DNA of 64,000 nt from Bacteroidota bacterium (GCA_025998875.1 AP024675.1:1337549-1401548); one strand, 5' to 3'. Positions 44,375-54,635 are shown, counted from the first letter of the stretch. Numbers and translations are program-made. Notes: generated by a model not told the origin, from the sequence alone.

Positions 44375-44710
44375 TCAAAGTCGCAACAGCTCCTCGGGTA
44401 CCTCAAGCTCCATGCGTAGCAGGGCCGAGGCATAGGTCTTGCCCTGTGCGTCGAGCTTGAGCGAGACCGTGCCTCCCCCTCCCAGGGCCTGGTGCAGTAC
44501 GAAGTTGAGCGCCTGCAGATTGGGGAGCTCATAGCGCTCCACCGCTCCCAGGCAGATGCCCTCGAAATGGGCTTTTACCCGGTCGGCTGTGAGCACATCC
44601 CGGAGAAAGGGATAGTACTCCGCTCGGCGTGCGATGACGCCGATGTTGACCGCATCGCCTTTATCACCCGAGCGGGCGATGGCCAGCTTGAGCAGACGCA
44701 CGCGTGGCAT
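44375..44710 (-). CDS. AtuA-related ferredoxin-fold protein
   Basis: 111 residues. The signature LLKLAIARSGDKGDAVNIGVIAR begins the domain that forms the C-terminal part of AtuA (acyclic terpene utilisation) proteins; here it is a free-standing subunit, a form common in many bacteria. Usually the partner large subunit (DUF1446) is adjacent, but it is absent in this window. Role unknown. The 255-nt region upstream (44711-44965) contains a TATTTTTC box on the minus strand near 44890 but no other element I recognise. Confidence 0.8.
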   Translation of the reverse strand: MPRVRLLKLAIARSGDKGDAVNIGVIARRAEYYPFLRDVLTADRVKAHFEGICLGAVERYELPNLQALNFVLHQALGGGGTVSLKLDAQGKTYASALLRMELEVPEELLRL

Positions 44711-44965
44711 AAAAGGCTCCGAAACCGATAGATCCGGGTTCCGATCTGGCCCTCCCTCCGGGCGCGGGGACCTGCAGGGAAACCCCCAAAGCCGCGAGGG
44801 AACGGGGGCGGGCTGGAAATCTTACCCGGAAGCGAAATGTGCTCCCGATTTGCGCGCGCCCCGAAGGGGCTTTCCCGCCTCCAGTGCGGAAAAATACGCG
44901 CAAGCGGCGTGTCGGGCAATGCGTACCTGCATACCGGCAACGGTTGTCCGGTTTTCCCAGAGAGC

Positions 44966-45889
44966 TCAGGGCACGATCTTGTTCAGGGGATACTCGATGA
45001 TCCCCTCCGCACCGCGCCTTTTGAGCTCCGGGATGAGCTGGCGCACGAGGCTTTCGTCGATGATCGTCTCCACGGCCACCCAGCCGCTCAGGGCCAGCTC
45101 CGAGATCGTCGGATTGCGCAAGGCGGGCAGGATGGAGACGATCTGCGGCACGTCCTCGCGCCGGCAGTTGAGTTTAAGGCCCACTTTGCCCTCGGCCAGA
45201 ATGGCGCCCTGCACCAAGAGGGCCAGATTTTCGATTTTTTGCCGTTTCCAGGGGTCGTTCCAGGCCTGAGGATTGGCGATGAGCTGGGTGTTGGACTCCA
45301 GCACCACCTCCACGATGCGCAGCTTGTTGGCCCGCAGGGAGGCACCCGTTTCCGTCACCTCCACGATGGCGTCGGCCAAATAAGGGGCTTTGACCTCCGT
45401 CGCCCCCCAGGAGAACTCCACCTGGGCCTCTACACCGTGCTGAGCCAGCCAGCGGCGTGTGATGTTGACGACTTCCGTGGCGATGCGCTTGCCCTGCAGG
45501 TCCCGTACGGACTGGATGGGGGAATCCTCCGGAACGGCCAGCACCCAGCGCACAGGCCGAAAGCTCGCCTTGGAGTACACCAGATCGGCCACCACGAGCA
45601 CGTCGGCTTCGGTCTCCAGCACCCAGTCCTTTCCCGTAAAACCGGCATCAAAAAGGCCCTGTGCCACGTAGCGGGCCATTTCCTGGGCCCGCACGAGCAT
45701 GGGGGCGATCTCCTCGTCATCGGAGATGGGAAAATATGAGCGCTCCTGGACGTGGAAGCCGAAACCGGCCTTTCTAAGCAGGTTCAGGGTGGCTTGCTGC
45801 AGGCTGCCTTTGGGCAGGCCTAGGCGCAATCGGGGTCTGCCGTCGCTTTCCAGGCTCAGAAAGCGGCCTATTGCGCTCTGTGTTTCCAT
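44966..45889 (-). CDS. hisG: ATP phosphoribosyltransferase, long form (HisG-L)
   Basis: 307 residues: the catalytic domains ([71 protein letters not shown]) plus a C-terminal ACT-like regulatory domain ([26 protein letters not shown]) that binds histidine, so HisZ is not needed. It makes phosphoribosyl-ATP from ATP and PRPP, the first step of histidine synthesis. No other his gene is adjacent. It follows the DUF4837 gene by 6 nt, and that gene overlaps trpA, so hisG may lie on the trp transcript. CAGGAG precedes the ATG. Confidence 0.95.
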   Translation of the reverse strand: METQSAIGRFLSLESDGRPRLRLGLPKGSLQQATLNLLRKAGFGFHVQERSYFPISDDEEIAPMLVRAQEMARYVAQGLFDAGFTGKDWVLETEADVLVVADLVYSKASFRPVRWVLAVPEDSPIQSVRDLQGKRIATEVVNITRRWLAQHGVEAQVEFSWGATEVKAPYLADAIVEVTETGASLRANKLRIVEVVLESNTQLIANPQAWNDPWKRQKIENLALLVQGAILAEGKVGLKLNCRREDVPQIVSILPALRNPTISELALSGWVAVETIIDESLVRQLIPELKRRGAEGIIEYPLNKIVP

Positions 45890-45895
45890 GGTCTT

Positions 45896-46996
45896 TCACT
45901 CCTGGTGCTCGTTTTCCGTCGCGGCTATGGCGGCCAGCTCCTCGCGGGTGCGGAAGGTGTAGAGGATGGCCTCCAGCTGTCGGAGGAATTCCCGCTTATC
46001 ATAGCGCGGGGCGAAGACCGATCCATCCAGCATATAGAGGCGCTGCTGGCGCGGATCGAAGAAAGTAATGTTCAGAAACGGCCCCCCCATGGCGTCGCCG
46101 GCCATGCGCCACAGCCCCCGGGTTTCGTAGGCGAAGCGGCCGTGGAAGTTGATCACCCGCTGTACGATGGGCATGCGCCGTTCCAAGGTGACGTAGCTGT
46201 CCTCGTATCGGCCTCGCAGGTGGGTCCGGGTCAAGCTGTCGCGGGTGGCCAGGATCCATTCCGGGGTGATCGCATCGGGCCGGGCGCGTTCCCGCCACCA
46301 GACGAAAAACCATCGCTGGTTATCCGGAAGCAGGCGTCGGATCCAGACGAAGTTCGCCGTATCCCGGGCGATGAGGTAATCGTGCTGGATGCGCACGCGC
46401 CAGCCGTGTCGCCTCAGGAGGCTGTCGGCCAGGGCCCGCTGCTCGGCGCGCCGGAAAAGTTCCCTTTCGGTGCGCTGTCGTTCGAGGCGATCAAAGAGGT
46501 CGCGCAGCTCGGGGGCTTTGTTGCGCACAAAGGCGATGAGATCCCCCTCCGTGGCGGCGCTCAGGTAGAGCACCTGCTGGTCCTGGGCCCAGAGGTCCCG
46601 GCGGGCCACGCTCAAGGGGTTCCCGGCTCGTACGTGGGCCTGTACGGCGGAGTCCATGCGCGCCCGCAGAAAAGCCCCTGTGGGCGTGGGGCTGTCGAGA
46701 GGGGCGATGAAGACCAAGTTGCGGTCTCGTTTGAGCCGATCAAAGCTCTCCTGATCCTGCAGGGGCTTGAAGGCCAGATCGAACCAGGGCTCCGGCTGGG
46801 GAAGGGTGGGGATATCGGCGCCGAAGGTTTCCCGCACCGCCTCACCCAAGGGACCGGCCCAGTCGGTGGAATCCATCACCACAGTAACCAGCCCCGGACG
46901 ACCCACCGAGGGGGGAAGGAACTCCGAGGGGCTGAGCCGACAGGACGCGGCCGAGAATAACACAACAGCGAGTCCGCACAGGTTACGAGGCGACAT
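45896..46996 (-). CDS. DUF4837 lipoprotein
   Basis: 366 residues with a lipoprotein signal peptide (LCGLAVVLFSAASC, lipobox Cys at about 19). The DUF4837 family is largely confined to Bacteroidota and relatives. Visible blocks: FKPLQDQESFDRLKRDRNLVFIAP, GWRVRIQHDYLIARDTANFVWIRR, INFHGRFAYETRGLWRMAGDAMGGPF. Function unknown. It overlaps the end of trpA by 14 nt and precedes hisG by 6 nt. Confidence 0.85.
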   Translation of the reverse strand: MSPRNLCGLAVVLFSAASCRLSPSEFLPPSVGRPGLVTVVMDSTDWAGPLGEAVRETFGADIPTLPQPEPWFDLAFKPLQDQESFDRLKRDRNLVFIAPLDSPTPTGAFLRARMDSAVQAHVRAGNPLSVARRDLWAQDQQVLYLSAATEGDLIAFVRNKAPELRDLFDRLERQRTERELFRRAEQRALADSLLRRHGWRVRIQHDYLIARDTANFVWIRRLLPDNQRWFFVWWRERARPDAITPEWILATRDSLTRTHLRGRYEDSYVTLERRMPIVQRVINFHGRFAYETRGLWRMAGDAMGGPFLNITFFDPRQQRLYMLDGSVFAPRYDKREFLRQLEAILYTFRTREELAAIAATENEHQE

Positions 46997-47801
46997 GAAG
47001 GATCTCCTTCTTCAGCGTGCGCACCCAGGAGGTGATCTGCTCGATCCAATCCGGTTCCGGATAGCTGCGTTCGATGCGTTCTACCAGGGCGCTTCCGATG
47101 ATGATCCCGTCGGCTCGCGACAGAAGCTGGCGTGCGTCTTCGGCCGTGGCGATGCCGAAGCCCACATACAGGGGGTTGGTGCGCACCACGGAGCGGGCGC
47201 GCTCCAGAAAGGCCATGGCCTGTCGGGCCACGTCCTGACGGGCTCCGGTCACGCCGGTAACGGAGACGGCATATACGAACCCCCGACTTTCCTGGTCGAT
47301 CCGGCGCAGGCGCTCCTCCGAAGAAGTCGGAGCGGCCAGCAGCACCAGGTCCACCCCGATGCGGTCGAGCGCCTCGCCGATCCAGGATCGCTCCTCGAGC
47401 GGCAGATCGGCCACGATCACCCCATCGACGCCGCAGGCCCGGGCCTGGCGGGCAAAGGCCTCCGGCCCGTAGGCCAGGATGGGGTTCAGGTAGCCCATGA
47501 GCACGATCGGCGTGCGGGAATCGCGTTCTCGAAAGGCGCGTACGTGATCGAAAATCCAGCCCAGATCGACGCCCCGGCGCAGCGCCTGCTGGCTGGATCG
47601 CTGGATCGTGGGGCCATCGGCCAGGGGATCGCTGAAGGGTACCCCGATCTCCAGAAAATCCGCCCCTGCCTCGACCAGCCTGTGCCACAGGGGCAGGGAG
47701 GCCTCCGGATCCGGGAAACCGGCTGTTACATACAGCCCGAGCACGGACCGAGGACGCTGGGCCAGCAGCCGCAGTCGGGAAGCGGCCTTCTCAGGCGACA
47801 T
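46983..47801 (-). CDS. trpA: Tryptophan synthase alpha chain
   Basis: 272 residues. Active-site acids in [19 protein letters not shown] and [14 protein letters not shown]; loop residues [12 protein letters not shown]; phosphate-binding [10 protein letters not shown] and GIIIGSALV. It cleaves indole-3-glycerol phosphate to indole and glyceraldehyde 3-phosphate. It overlaps trpB by 11 nt. Confidence 0.96.
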   Translation of the reverse strand: MSPEKAASRLRLLAQRPRSVLGLYVTAGFPDPEASLPLWHRLVEAGADFLEIGVPFSDPLADGPTIQRSSQQALRRGVDLGWIFDHVRAFRERDSRTPIVLMGYLNPILAYGPEAFARQARACGVDGVIVADLPLEERSWIGEALDRIGVDLVLLAAPTSSEERLRRIDQESRGFVYAVSVTGVTGARQDVARQAMAFLERARSVVRTNPLYVGFGIATAEDARQLLSRADGIIIGSALVERIERSYPEPDWIEQITSWVRTLKKEILHVAS

Positions 47802-49008
47802 CTTCTTCTGCCTCCTCGAAAGCGCTCACTATGGTGGCCAGGTCCTTATCTCCTCGCCCGGAGCAGTTGACCACGATGAGATCTTCCGGATTGGTTTCGG
47901 GCATGAGGCGGTTCAGGAACGCGATGGCGTGCGCCGTCTCCAGCGCAGGTAGAATGCCCTCCAAGCGGGTGAGCAGGCGCACGGCCTGGAGCGCCTCGGA
48001 ATCCGTTGCCGCCTCGTAGTGGACGCGTCGGATATCGCGCAGGTAGCTGTGTTCCGGACCTACGCCGGGGTAGTCCAGGCCGGCCGAGATGGAGTGGGCC
48101 GGCAGTACCTGCCCGTCTGGGGTCTGCAGCAGATAGGAGTAGGCCCCGTGTAAGACGCCGGGTCGACCCCGACTGAGCGTGGCCGCGGTGTGATCCGTAT
48201 CCAGGCCCAGTCCGGCCGCCTCTACTCCGTAGAGCTGTACGGAGGGCTCTTGGAGGAAGGGGTAAAAAAGCCCGATGGCGTTGGATCCCCCGCCCACGCA
48301 GGCGACCAGATGGGTCGGCAGCCGGCCCTCGCGCCGGAGCATTTGCTCACGAACCTCGTCGCCGATGATCCGCTGAAAATCCCGCACCAGTCGGGGATAG
48401 GGATGCGGGCCCACGACGGAGCCGATCACATAGAAGGTCGTGCGCACGTTCGTGACCCAGTCCCGGATGGCTTCGTTGGTGGCATCTTTCAGCGTGGCGC
48501 TTCCGCTCCGGACCGCCCGAACCTCGGCTCCGAGCAGCTGCATGCGCTCCACGTTGAGGCGCTGGCGCTCCATGTCGCGAGCGCCCATGTAGACGACGCA
48601 CTCCAGCCCAAAGCGGGCGCAGGCGGTGGCCGTGGCCACCCCGTGCTGTCCGGCCCCGGTTTCGGCGATGATGCGTCGTTTGCCCATGCGGAGGGCGAGC
48701 AGCACCTGGCCCAGGGCATTGTTGATCTTATGGGCGCCGGTGTGGCAGAGGTCTTCTCGTTTCAGGTAGATGCGTCCCCGGCCGAAATGCGCCGTCAAGC
48801 GTTCGGCGTACGTCAGCGGGGTGGGCCGACCCACGTATTCAGCCAGCAGGGATCGATACGCATCCCAGAAGGCGGGATCCTGGCAGGCGGATGCGTAGGC
48901 GGCTTCAAGTTCCTCTAAGGCCGGGATCAGGGTTTCCGGAACGAAACGACCCCCGTAGGGGCCGAAACGGCCCCGGGCATCGGGTTGACTCGGCAGGGCA
49001 GTGGTCAT
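47791..49008 (-). CDS. trpB: Tryptophan synthase beta chain
   Basis: 405 residues. PLP lysine in [46 protein letters not shown], phosphate-binding [14 protein letters not shown] and [14 protein letters not shown]. It condenses indole with serine to give tryptophan in the alpha2beta2 complex. This is the TrpB1 type, suited to work with TrpA. It overlaps trpF by 4 nt. Confidence 0.97.
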   Translation of the reverse strand: MTTALPSQPDARGRFGPYGGRFVPETLIPALEELEAAYASACQDPAFWDAYRSLLAEYVGRPTPLTYAERLTAHFGRGRIYLKREDLCHTGAHKINNALGQVLLALRMGKRRIIAETGAGQHGVATATACARFGLECVVYMGARDMERQRLNVERMQLLGAEVRAVRSGSATLKDATNEAIRDWVTNVRTTFYVIGSVVGPHPYPRLVRDFQRIIGDEVREQMLRREGRLPTHLVACVGGGSNAIGLFYPFLQEPSVQLYGVEAAGLGLDTDHTAATLSRGRPGVLHGAYSYLLQTPDGQVLPAHSISAGLDYPGVGPEHSYLRDIRRVHYEAATDSEALQAVRLLTRLEGILPALETAHAIAFLNRLMPETNPEDLIVVNCSGRGDKDLATIVSAFEEAEEDVA

Positions 49009-49682
49009 TGTGCTTCTCCTCTGCGGGGTGCTTCCAGTTCAGCCCAGGCGGAAAAGAGCGCCTGCACACGGGCTGGATCCTTGCGGCCGGGCTCGGACTC
49101 CAGGCGGCTGTTTACGTCCAGCCCGTAGGGGCGCACCGTGCGGGCGGCCAACAAGAGGTTATCCGGACCGATGCCGCCGGCCAGAAACAGGGGGAATTCC
49201 GAGGCCATGGCGCGCGCCAGCCGCCAGTCGAAGCACTCCCCCGTGCCGCCCCAGAGATCGCCGGATCGGGTGTCCAGGAGCAGGTAATCGACCAGCTCCC
49301 GGTAGGGTTCGGCCAGCGCGCGCAGATGTTCGATGCTGGCATCATGGGCCGCATGCAGCGTTTTGATGATGCGCAGACCCCGGTCTCGTAGCCTCCGGAT
49401 TTGTTCCGGGCTCTCAAGGCCATGCAGCTGCACGGTCCGGATGCCCGTGGCGGCAACGATCTGTAGGATCTCCTCGGGATCGGATCCCAGGAAGACCCCG
49501 ACCGGTTCCGGGCCATGGATCCAGGCCAGGATTTCTCGCACCCGCTCCGGTTCCACGTAGCGAGGGCTTCCGGGATAGAAGATGAACCCGAGGTAATCGG
49601 CGCCCAGCGCCGCTACGAGCCGGGCATCATCCAGATTCGTGATCCCGCAGATCTTCAACCGGGGTTTGCTCAAGTAGGGCAT
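49005..49682 (-). CDS. trpF: Phosphoribosylanthranilate isomerase
   Basis: 225 residues. Catalytic Cys in LKICGIT (near residue 10) and catalytic Asp in [24 protein letters not shown] and [10 protein letters not shown] for phosphate binding; C-terminal [16 protein letters not shown]. The family pattern is GVDVSSGVE, so the SSG-to-NSR change is noted. The ATG at 49682 overlaps trpC by 56 nt; a start at 49730 would overlap further. Confidence 0.92.
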   Translation of the reverse strand: MPYLSKPRLKICGITNLDDARLVAALGADYLGFIFYPGSPRYVEPERVREILAWIHGPEPVGVFLGSDPEEILQIVAATGIRTVQLHGLESPEQIRRLRDRGLRIIKTLHAAHDASIEHLRALAEPYRELVDYLLLDTRSGDLWGGTGECFDWRLARAMASEFPLFLAGGIGPDNLLLAARTVRPYGLDVNSRLESEPGRKDPARVQALFSAWAELEAPRRGEAQ

Positions 49683-50463
49683 AGAAGGCGCGTCTGAGCT
49701 GGTAGAGGGCTTCTCCCGGGTCGGGCGCACGCATAAGGGATTCCCCGATCAGAGCGGCCTCGACCCCGTGTCGATACAGCAACAGCAGATCTTCGGCCGA
49801 CCGGATGCCGGACTCTGAGACCCGCACCACGTTCGGGGGCAGGTGCGCAAGCAGGCGTATGGAATGCATCAGATCGACCGTAAACGTGCGCAGGTTCCGG
49901 TTGTTTACTCCCACCACGCGCACGAGATCGAAGTCCACCCGATCCAGTTCTTCCGGGTCGTGTACTTCCAGGAGCACATCCAGCCCCAGTGCGCGGGCGC
50001 CCTGGCAGAGATCGCGCAGCTGGACGGGGTCCAGAATGGCGGCGATGAGCAGGACCGCATCGGCCCCGAAAGCGCGCGCCTCGTAGAGCTGAAACTCGTC
50101 GATGATGAAGTCCTTGCGCAACAGGGGCCGGTCAATCCAGGGCCGGATGTGCTTGAGGTTGTCCAGAGAGCCTCCGAAGAAGGCCTCTTCGGTGAGCACG
50201 GACAGCGCCGAGGCGCCGGCGTGTCGATACCCGATGGCGATCTGGACCGGATCGATACGGCGGCGGATCTGACCGGCCGATGGGGAGGCGGGTTTGATTT
50301 CCGCGATCAGGGCCATGGGACCTCCTCGGCGCAGGGCGTCGGCCAGGCCCAGGGTGGGGGTAGAGAAATACGGCAGGCTCTCCAGGTAGGCGCGGCTGTA
50401 GCGCTGTTTGCGCCTCATGAGCGTCGCACGCGTCTCTTCGAGAATGCGATCCAGGATGGTCAT
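49627..50463 (-). CDS. trpC: Indole-3-glycerol phosphate synthase
   Basis: 278 residues, TIM barrel. LIAEIKPASPSAG contains the catalytic Glu and Lys; LSVLTEEAFFGGS, LLRKDFIIDEFQLYEAR, LEVHDPEELDR, GVNNRNLRTFTVD and VSESGIRSAEDL follow the family order. It closes the indole ring from the carboxyphenylaminodeoxyribulose phosphate. It overlaps trpD by 4 nt. Confidence 0.96.
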   Translation of the reverse strand: MTILDRILEETRATLMRRKQRYSRAYLESLPYFSTPTLGLADALRRGGPMALIAEIKPASPSAGQIRRRIDPVQIAIGYRHAGASALSVLTEEAFFGGSLDNLKHIRPWIDRPLLRKDFIIDEFQLYEARAFGADAVLLIAAILDPVQLRDLCQGARALGLDVLLEVHDPEELDRVDFDLVRVVGVNNRNLRTFTVDLMHSIRLLAHLPPNVVRVSESGIRSAEDLLLLYRHGVEAALIGESLMRAPDPGEALYQLRRAFYALLEQTPVEDLRDHESG

Positions 50464-51500
50464 AGCCGTTTGGCTCCCGGTATCGTCCTGCGCAGGGATT
50501 GCAGCACGGCGCGGGCGCGCCCCTCGTCGAGGCTTTTTCGGGCCAGGCTCAGCCCTTCGGCCGGAGTGTCGGCGGCGCCGGCCACGTAGAGGGCGAAGGC
50601 CGCATTCAACAGGACGGCGTCCCGGTAGGGTCCGGGAGCTCCGTTGAGCAGCGCCTCCAGGGCGTGGGCGTTTTCCTCCGGATCCCCGCCCCGGAGCGCC
50701 CCGGGCTCGACGCGCTCCAGGCCCAGATCTTCGGGAGAGACGCGATAGGTGCGCAGACCGAAATCGGCGCGGTATTCGAAGACCGTGCTGGGGGCGCAGA
50801 GCGAGAGCTCATCCCAGCCGTCCTCGCCATGCACGGCCAGGACGTGTTCGGCCCCGAGTCGGGCGGCCACCTGGGCCATCTGCTCGGCCGCTTCCCGGGA
50901 AAAAGCCCCCATGAGCTGTCGGCGGACGGGGGCCGGATTCAGAAGCGGGCCCATCAGATTAAAGCAGGTTCGCACACCCAGCGCACGCCGCACCCCGGAA
51001 ACCCGCCCCATAGCGGGATGGTATCGGGGGGCGAAGAGGAAAACCATCCCGCATCGCCGCAGCGTTTCAGCCGCCTCCTCGGGTCCCAGTTCGATGGCTA
51101 TGCCCAGCGCCTCGAGCACATCGGCCGAACCGGATCGGCTTGAGATGCCCCGGTTGCCGTGTTTGGCTACGGGTACCCCGGCCCCGGCCACCACGAAGGC
51201 CACGGCGGTGGAAATGTTGCGCGTGCCCGATCCATCCCCCCCGGTGCCGCATACATCCACCAGTCGGGGGTGGGAGAAGGGCACCGGCACAGCGGCCTGG
51301 CGCATGACCTCTACGAAGGAGACGAGTTCCTCAAGCCGCTCCCCCCGGGCGCGCAGGCCCATGAGAAAGCCGGCGATTTCGGCCTCCGTGGCCCCTTCCT
51401 CGATGATCTGCCGCAGAGCGGATCGGGCCAGCTCGCCCTCCAGCTCCTGATGCTCGGCCAGGCGCATGAGGGCCATTCGCAGAGGGGAGGGGGAAATCAT
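50460..51500 (-). CDS. trpD: Anthranilate phosphoribosyltransferase
   Basis: 346 residues. PRPP site VCGTGGDGSGTRNISTAVAFVVAGAGV, then KHGNRGISSRSGSADVLEALG and FLFAPRYHPAM, FNLMGPLLNPA. It transfers phosphoribose to anthranilate. It overlaps trpG by 4 nt. Confidence 0.96.
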   Translation of the reverse strand: MISPSPLRMALMRLAEHQELEGELARSALRQIIEEGATEAEIAGFLMGLRARGERLEELVSFVEVMRQAAVPVPFSHPRLVDVCGTGGDGSGTRNISTAVAFVVAGAGVPVAKHGNRGISSRSGSADVLEALGIAIELGPEEAAETLRRCGMVFLFAPRYHPAMGRVSGVRRALGVRTCFNLMGPLLNPAPVRRQLMGAFSREAAEQMAQVAARLGAEHVLAVHGEDGWDELSLCAPSTVFEYRADFGLRTYRVSPEDLGLERVEPGALRGGDPEENAHALEALLNGAPGPYRDAVLLNAAFALYVAGAADTPAEGLSLARKSLDEGRARAVLQSLRRTIPGAKRL

Positions 51501-52090
51501 GATTCGGCCTCCTGTCTACCTCGAAGCGCGCTTCGCACCCAGCTTGCTATAAGCTCCGCGCCAGGACGGGTGAGCACGGATTCGGGATGAAACTGCACCC
51601 CTTCCACAGGCCAGTATCGATGGCGCAGACCCATGATCAGGCCGTCTTCGGTCCAGGCGGACACCTCGAGTACCTCCGGCAGGCTTTCCCGATCCACGAT
51701 CAGGCTGTGGTACCGGGTGGCCTGGAAAGGATTGGGCAGGTTTTCGAAGATCGTTCGTCCGTCGTGGTAGATCGGGCTCGTTTTTCCGTGTACCAGCGCC
51801 GGAGCCCGTACGATTCGTCCGCCAAAGACCTCTCCAATGGCCTGATGACCCAGGCAGACGCCCAGGACGGGGATGCGTTCCCCCAGGTGTTCGATAACGG
51901 CTTCCGAAATCCCGGCCTCTCGAGGTCGGCCCGGACCCGGAGAGAGCACGATCCCGGTCGGGTGGAGCGCTTCCAGCTCCCGGAGGGAAATGGTATCGTT
52001 GCGAAAAACCCGCACCTGAGCGGTGACCCGATAGATCAGGTGCACGAGGTTGTAGGTGAAGGAGTCGTAATTGTCGATGACCACGATCAT
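51497..52090 (-). CDS. trpG: Anthranilate synthase component II (glutamine amidotransferase)
   Basis: 197 residues, class I amidotransferase: VVIDNYDSFTYNLVH, SPGPGRPREAG, nucleophile in PVLGVCLGHQAI, and His-Glu pair in GVQFHPESVL. It supplies ammonia to TrpE. The gene is separate from trpE, and trpS lies between them. Confidence 0.95.
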   Translation of the reverse strand: MIVVIDNYDSFTYNLVHLIYRVTAQVRVFRNDTISLRELEALHPTGIVLSPGPGRPREAGISEAVIEHLGERIPVLGVCLGHQAIGEVFGGRIVRAPALVHGKTSPIYHDGRTIFENLPNPFQATRYHSLIVDRESLPEVLEVSAWTEDGLIMGLRHRYWPVEGVQFHPESVLTRPGAELIASWVRSALRGRQEAES

Positions 52091-53139
52091 ATTTTCCGCA
52101 GGGCGAAGCTTTTCGAGTACGTTGTCAACAGCCCCGTTGCCTGGCGCACGCGCTCCATGACCGCTTCGGCCACCTCCCGGGCCCGCTGGCCGCCCTGGCG
52201 CAGGATGTCCCGCACCTCATCGGGATGGGCCTCCCAGTAGCGGCGCCGCTGACGGGCTTCCTCGAAGTAATGCTCCATGAGCTCGTAGAGGCGCTCTTTG
52301 GCCTGTCCGTATCCGTATCCGCCACGCAGGTAGGCCTGCCGAATCTCCTCTAGTTCCTCCGGGGTGGCAAACAGCTTCAAGAGGGCAAAGACGGTGCAGC
52401 GGTCCGGATCCTTGGGCGCCTCCAGCGGGGTGGAGTCCGTTACGATGCTCATGATGCGTTTACGCAGGGCCGAGCCGGAGGCGAAGATCTCGATCGTATT
52501 CCCGTAGGATTTGGACATCTTCTGCCCATCGATGCCCGGGACCACGGCCACCTCGGGGTGGATGTAGGGCTCCGGTAGCTTGAAGACCTCGCCATACAGG
52601 GTGTTGAACTTCTGGGCGATATCCCGCGTGAACTCCAGATGTTGTTTCTGGTCCTGCCCTACGGGTACGATATCGGCCTCATAGATGAGGATATCGGCGG
52701 CCTGCAGTACCGGATAGGTGAGCAGGCCCGCCACGGGCGAAAGTCCCCGGGCGATTTTGTCTTTGTAGGCGACGCCTTTTTCCAGGAAGCTGACCGGCAC
52801 CAGACAGGTGAAGATCCAGGCCAGTTCGGTCACCTGGGGCACATCGCTCTGCACAAAGAAGGTGGCCTGTTCCGGATCCAGCCCCAGAGCCAGATAGTCC
52901 ATGGCCACCTCAAGCGTGTAGGCTTCCAGCAGCTCCCGATCGTTGAGCGAGGTGAGCGCGTGGTAGTTGGCGATGAAGTAAAAGGCCCGGTTCCCATACT
53001 GAAAGGCCAGGTGTTGCCGAATGGCCCCAAAGTAGTTGCCGATATGTAGCCGGCCGGAGGGTTGGATGCCGGACAGGATCAGGCGCCCCTTGGGAAGCTG
53101 GGCGGCGAGTGCCCGGACGTGATCGGCTACGGTGCGCAT
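52087..53139 (-). CDS. trpS: Tryptophanyl-tRNA synthetase
   Basis: 350 residues, class Ic synthetase. GIQPSGRLHIGNYFGA carries the HIGH-type motif; KMSKSYGN the second signature; the binding residues DQKQHLEF and YKDKIARG are present. It charges tRNA-Trp. Position inside the trp operon, overlapping trpG by 4 nt and 14 nt after trpE, puts charging capacity under the same attenuator that senses charged tRNA-Trp. Confidence 0.96.
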   Translation of the reverse strand: MRTVADHVRALAAQLPKGRLILSGIQPSGRLHIGNYFGAIRQHLAFQYGNRAFYFIANYHALTSLNDRELLEAYTLEVAMDYLALGLDPEQATFFVQSDVPQVTELAWIFTCLVPVSFLEKGVAYKDKIARGLSPVAGLLTYPVLQAADILIYEADIVPVGQDQKQHLEFTRDIAQKFNTLYGEVFKLPEPYIHPEVAVVPGIDGQKMSKSYGNTIEIFASGSALRKRIMSIVTDSTPLEAPKDPDRCTVFALLKLFATPEELEEIRQAYLRGGYGYGQAKERLYELMEHYFEEARQRRRYWEAHPDEVRDILRQGGQRAREVAEAVMERVRQATGLLTTYSKSFALRKI

Positions 53140-53153
53140 AGGTGCTCAACTCC

Positions 53154-54584
53154 TTATAGTTGCAGTCCCGTTGCGGCCAGATGGAGGGCCCTTTCCAGGG
53201 CCCGGGCTTTATTGCGTGTCTCCTCGTATTCTCGGGCGGGATCGGAATCGGCCACGATACCGGCTCCGGCCTGGTAGAAAAGCCGCCCCTGCGTGGCCAG
53301 GAAGCTGCGGATCCCGATACACATATCCAGGTTGCCGCGCCGATCCAGGTATCCCACAGCGCCCGCATAGGGGCCCCGTGATTCGGGTTCCAGCTCGTGG
53401 ATGATTTCCATGGCCCGCACCTTGGGCGCGCCGCTCACGGTACCCGCTGGGAAACAGGCCCGGAGCGCATCCACGGGCCCCAGATCCCCACGCAGGCGGG
53501 CTACGAGATGGGATACCAGATGCATCACGTGGGAATAGCGTTCGACGTAGGCATATCGCTCCACGCGTACCGATCCCGGCTCGGCGATACGCCCCAGGTC
53601 GTTTCGCCCCAGATCCACCAGCATCACATGCTCGGCCTGCTCTTTTGGATCGGCCCTCAGCTCCTGCTCCAGCTCGGCGTCCTCCTGCGGACTATGCCCC
53701 CGGCGCCGGGTTCCCGCAATGGGCAACAGCTCCACCCGGTCTGCTTCAACCCGCACCAGGACCTCGGGGGAGGATCCGAAGAGCTGGAAGCTCCCGAAGT
53801 CCAGATAGAACAGGTAGGGCGAGGGATTGATGATGCGCAGAGCCCGATATACCTGAAATGGATCTCCCGCATAGGGCACCGACCAGCGCTGGCTGAGCAC
53901 AACCTGGAAGATGTCCCCCGCGGCGATGTAGCGCAGGGCGCACCGTACGGCTTTTTCGAAGGCCGCCCGGTCCTGATGGGCCTCGGGTTCCTGGCTCAGA
54001 AGGGCGAACCGCACCCCGGAGGGATCGATCTCCTCCGGAGCGGGACGGCACAGGCGTTCGCGGAGGGCGTCCAGGCGCTGTTCGGCCTCCGAGGCGCTTT
54101 CGGCCAGGGTCAATAGCACAAGCAGACGGCGCACGTGATCGAAGACGATCACCGTATCGTAGAGGCCGAAGCAGGCCTGAGGAACGGAAAATGGGCTTTT
54201 TCGGGGTTTGGGCAGCCGTTCCAGGGCGCGCGTGGCCTCATAGCCGATATACCCCACCGCGCCGCCCACGAAACGGGGCAGCTCCTGCGCCAGCTCCCCG
54301 ATCTCCTCCCGAGGCCAGAGGGAGGAAAGCTGCTCCAGCATGGTGAACACATCCGGCTTTTGGCTTACCCTGCCGGCCAGCTCCAGGTGCGCTTCTCCTT
54401 CGTGGGCGACCAGGCGGCCTGTGGGGTGGGAGCCGATGAAGGAATAGCGACCCAGGCGTTCTCCGCCCTCTACGGATTCGAGTAGAAAGGAGAACGTACC
54501 GGGCTGTCGGAGCCGCAGGTAGGCCGACACCGGCGTGAGCAGGTCGGCTACGAGCTCGCGTCTGTAGAGCCGCTTCAGGCGCAT
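53154..54584 (-). CDS. trpE: Anthranilate synthase component I
   Basis: 476 residues. N-terminal SAYLRLRQPGTFSFLLESVEGGERLGRYSF includes the tryptophan feedback pocket (LLES); the chorismate domain has GDIFQVVLSQRW, SPYLFYLDFG, PIAGTRRRG, DLGRNDLG, and CFPAGTVSGAPK near the end. It converts chorismate and ammonia to anthranilate. The ATG at 54584 lies about 14 nt after the T-run of the attenuator; the frame stays open into the leader, but that is not coding. Confidence 0.96.
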   Translation of the reverse strand: MRLKRLYRRELVADLLTPVSAYLRLRQPGTFSFLLESVEGGERLGRYSFIGSHPTGRLVAHEGEAHLELAGRVSQKPDVFTMLEQLSSLWPREEIGELAQELPRFVGGAVGYIGYEATRALERLPKPRKSPFSVPQACFGLYDTVIVFDHVRRLLVLLTLAESASEAEQRLDALRERLCRPAPEEIDPSGVRFALLSQEPEAHQDRAAFEKAVRCALRYIAAGDIFQVVLSQRWSVPYAGDPFQVYRALRIINPSPYLFYLDFGSFQLFGSSPEVLVRVEADRVELLPIAGTRRRGHSPQEDAELEQELRADPKEQAEHVMLVDLGRNDLGRIAEPGSVRVERYAYVERYSHVMHLVSHLVARLRGDLGPVDALRACFPAGTVSGAPKVRAMEIIHELEPESRGPYAGAVGYLDRRGNLDMCIGIRSFLATQGRLFYQAGAGIVADSDPAREYEETRNKARALERALHLAATGLQL

Positions 54585-54597
54585 GCTCTCGGGCAAC

Positions 54598-54635
54598 AAA
54601 AAACGCCCACCGGTTGCGCAACCGGTGGGCGTTTT
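54598..54635 (-). terminator. trp attenuator terminator (3:4 hairpin)
   Basis: On the minus strand, ACGCCCACCGGTT (54632 down to 54620), loop GCGC, and AACCGGTGGGCGT (54615 down to 54603) form a perfect 13-bp stem, extendable by A:T pairs to 16, ending in a T-run (complement of 54598-54603). It lies between the leader peptide and trpE, so it stops transcription when the leader is read through. Confidence 0.93.

Noticed and set aside
44711-44965. Possible structured RNA between the AtuA-like gene and hisG
   Set aside because: Short GC-rich repeats only; no known riboswitch signature and no T-run in the right place.
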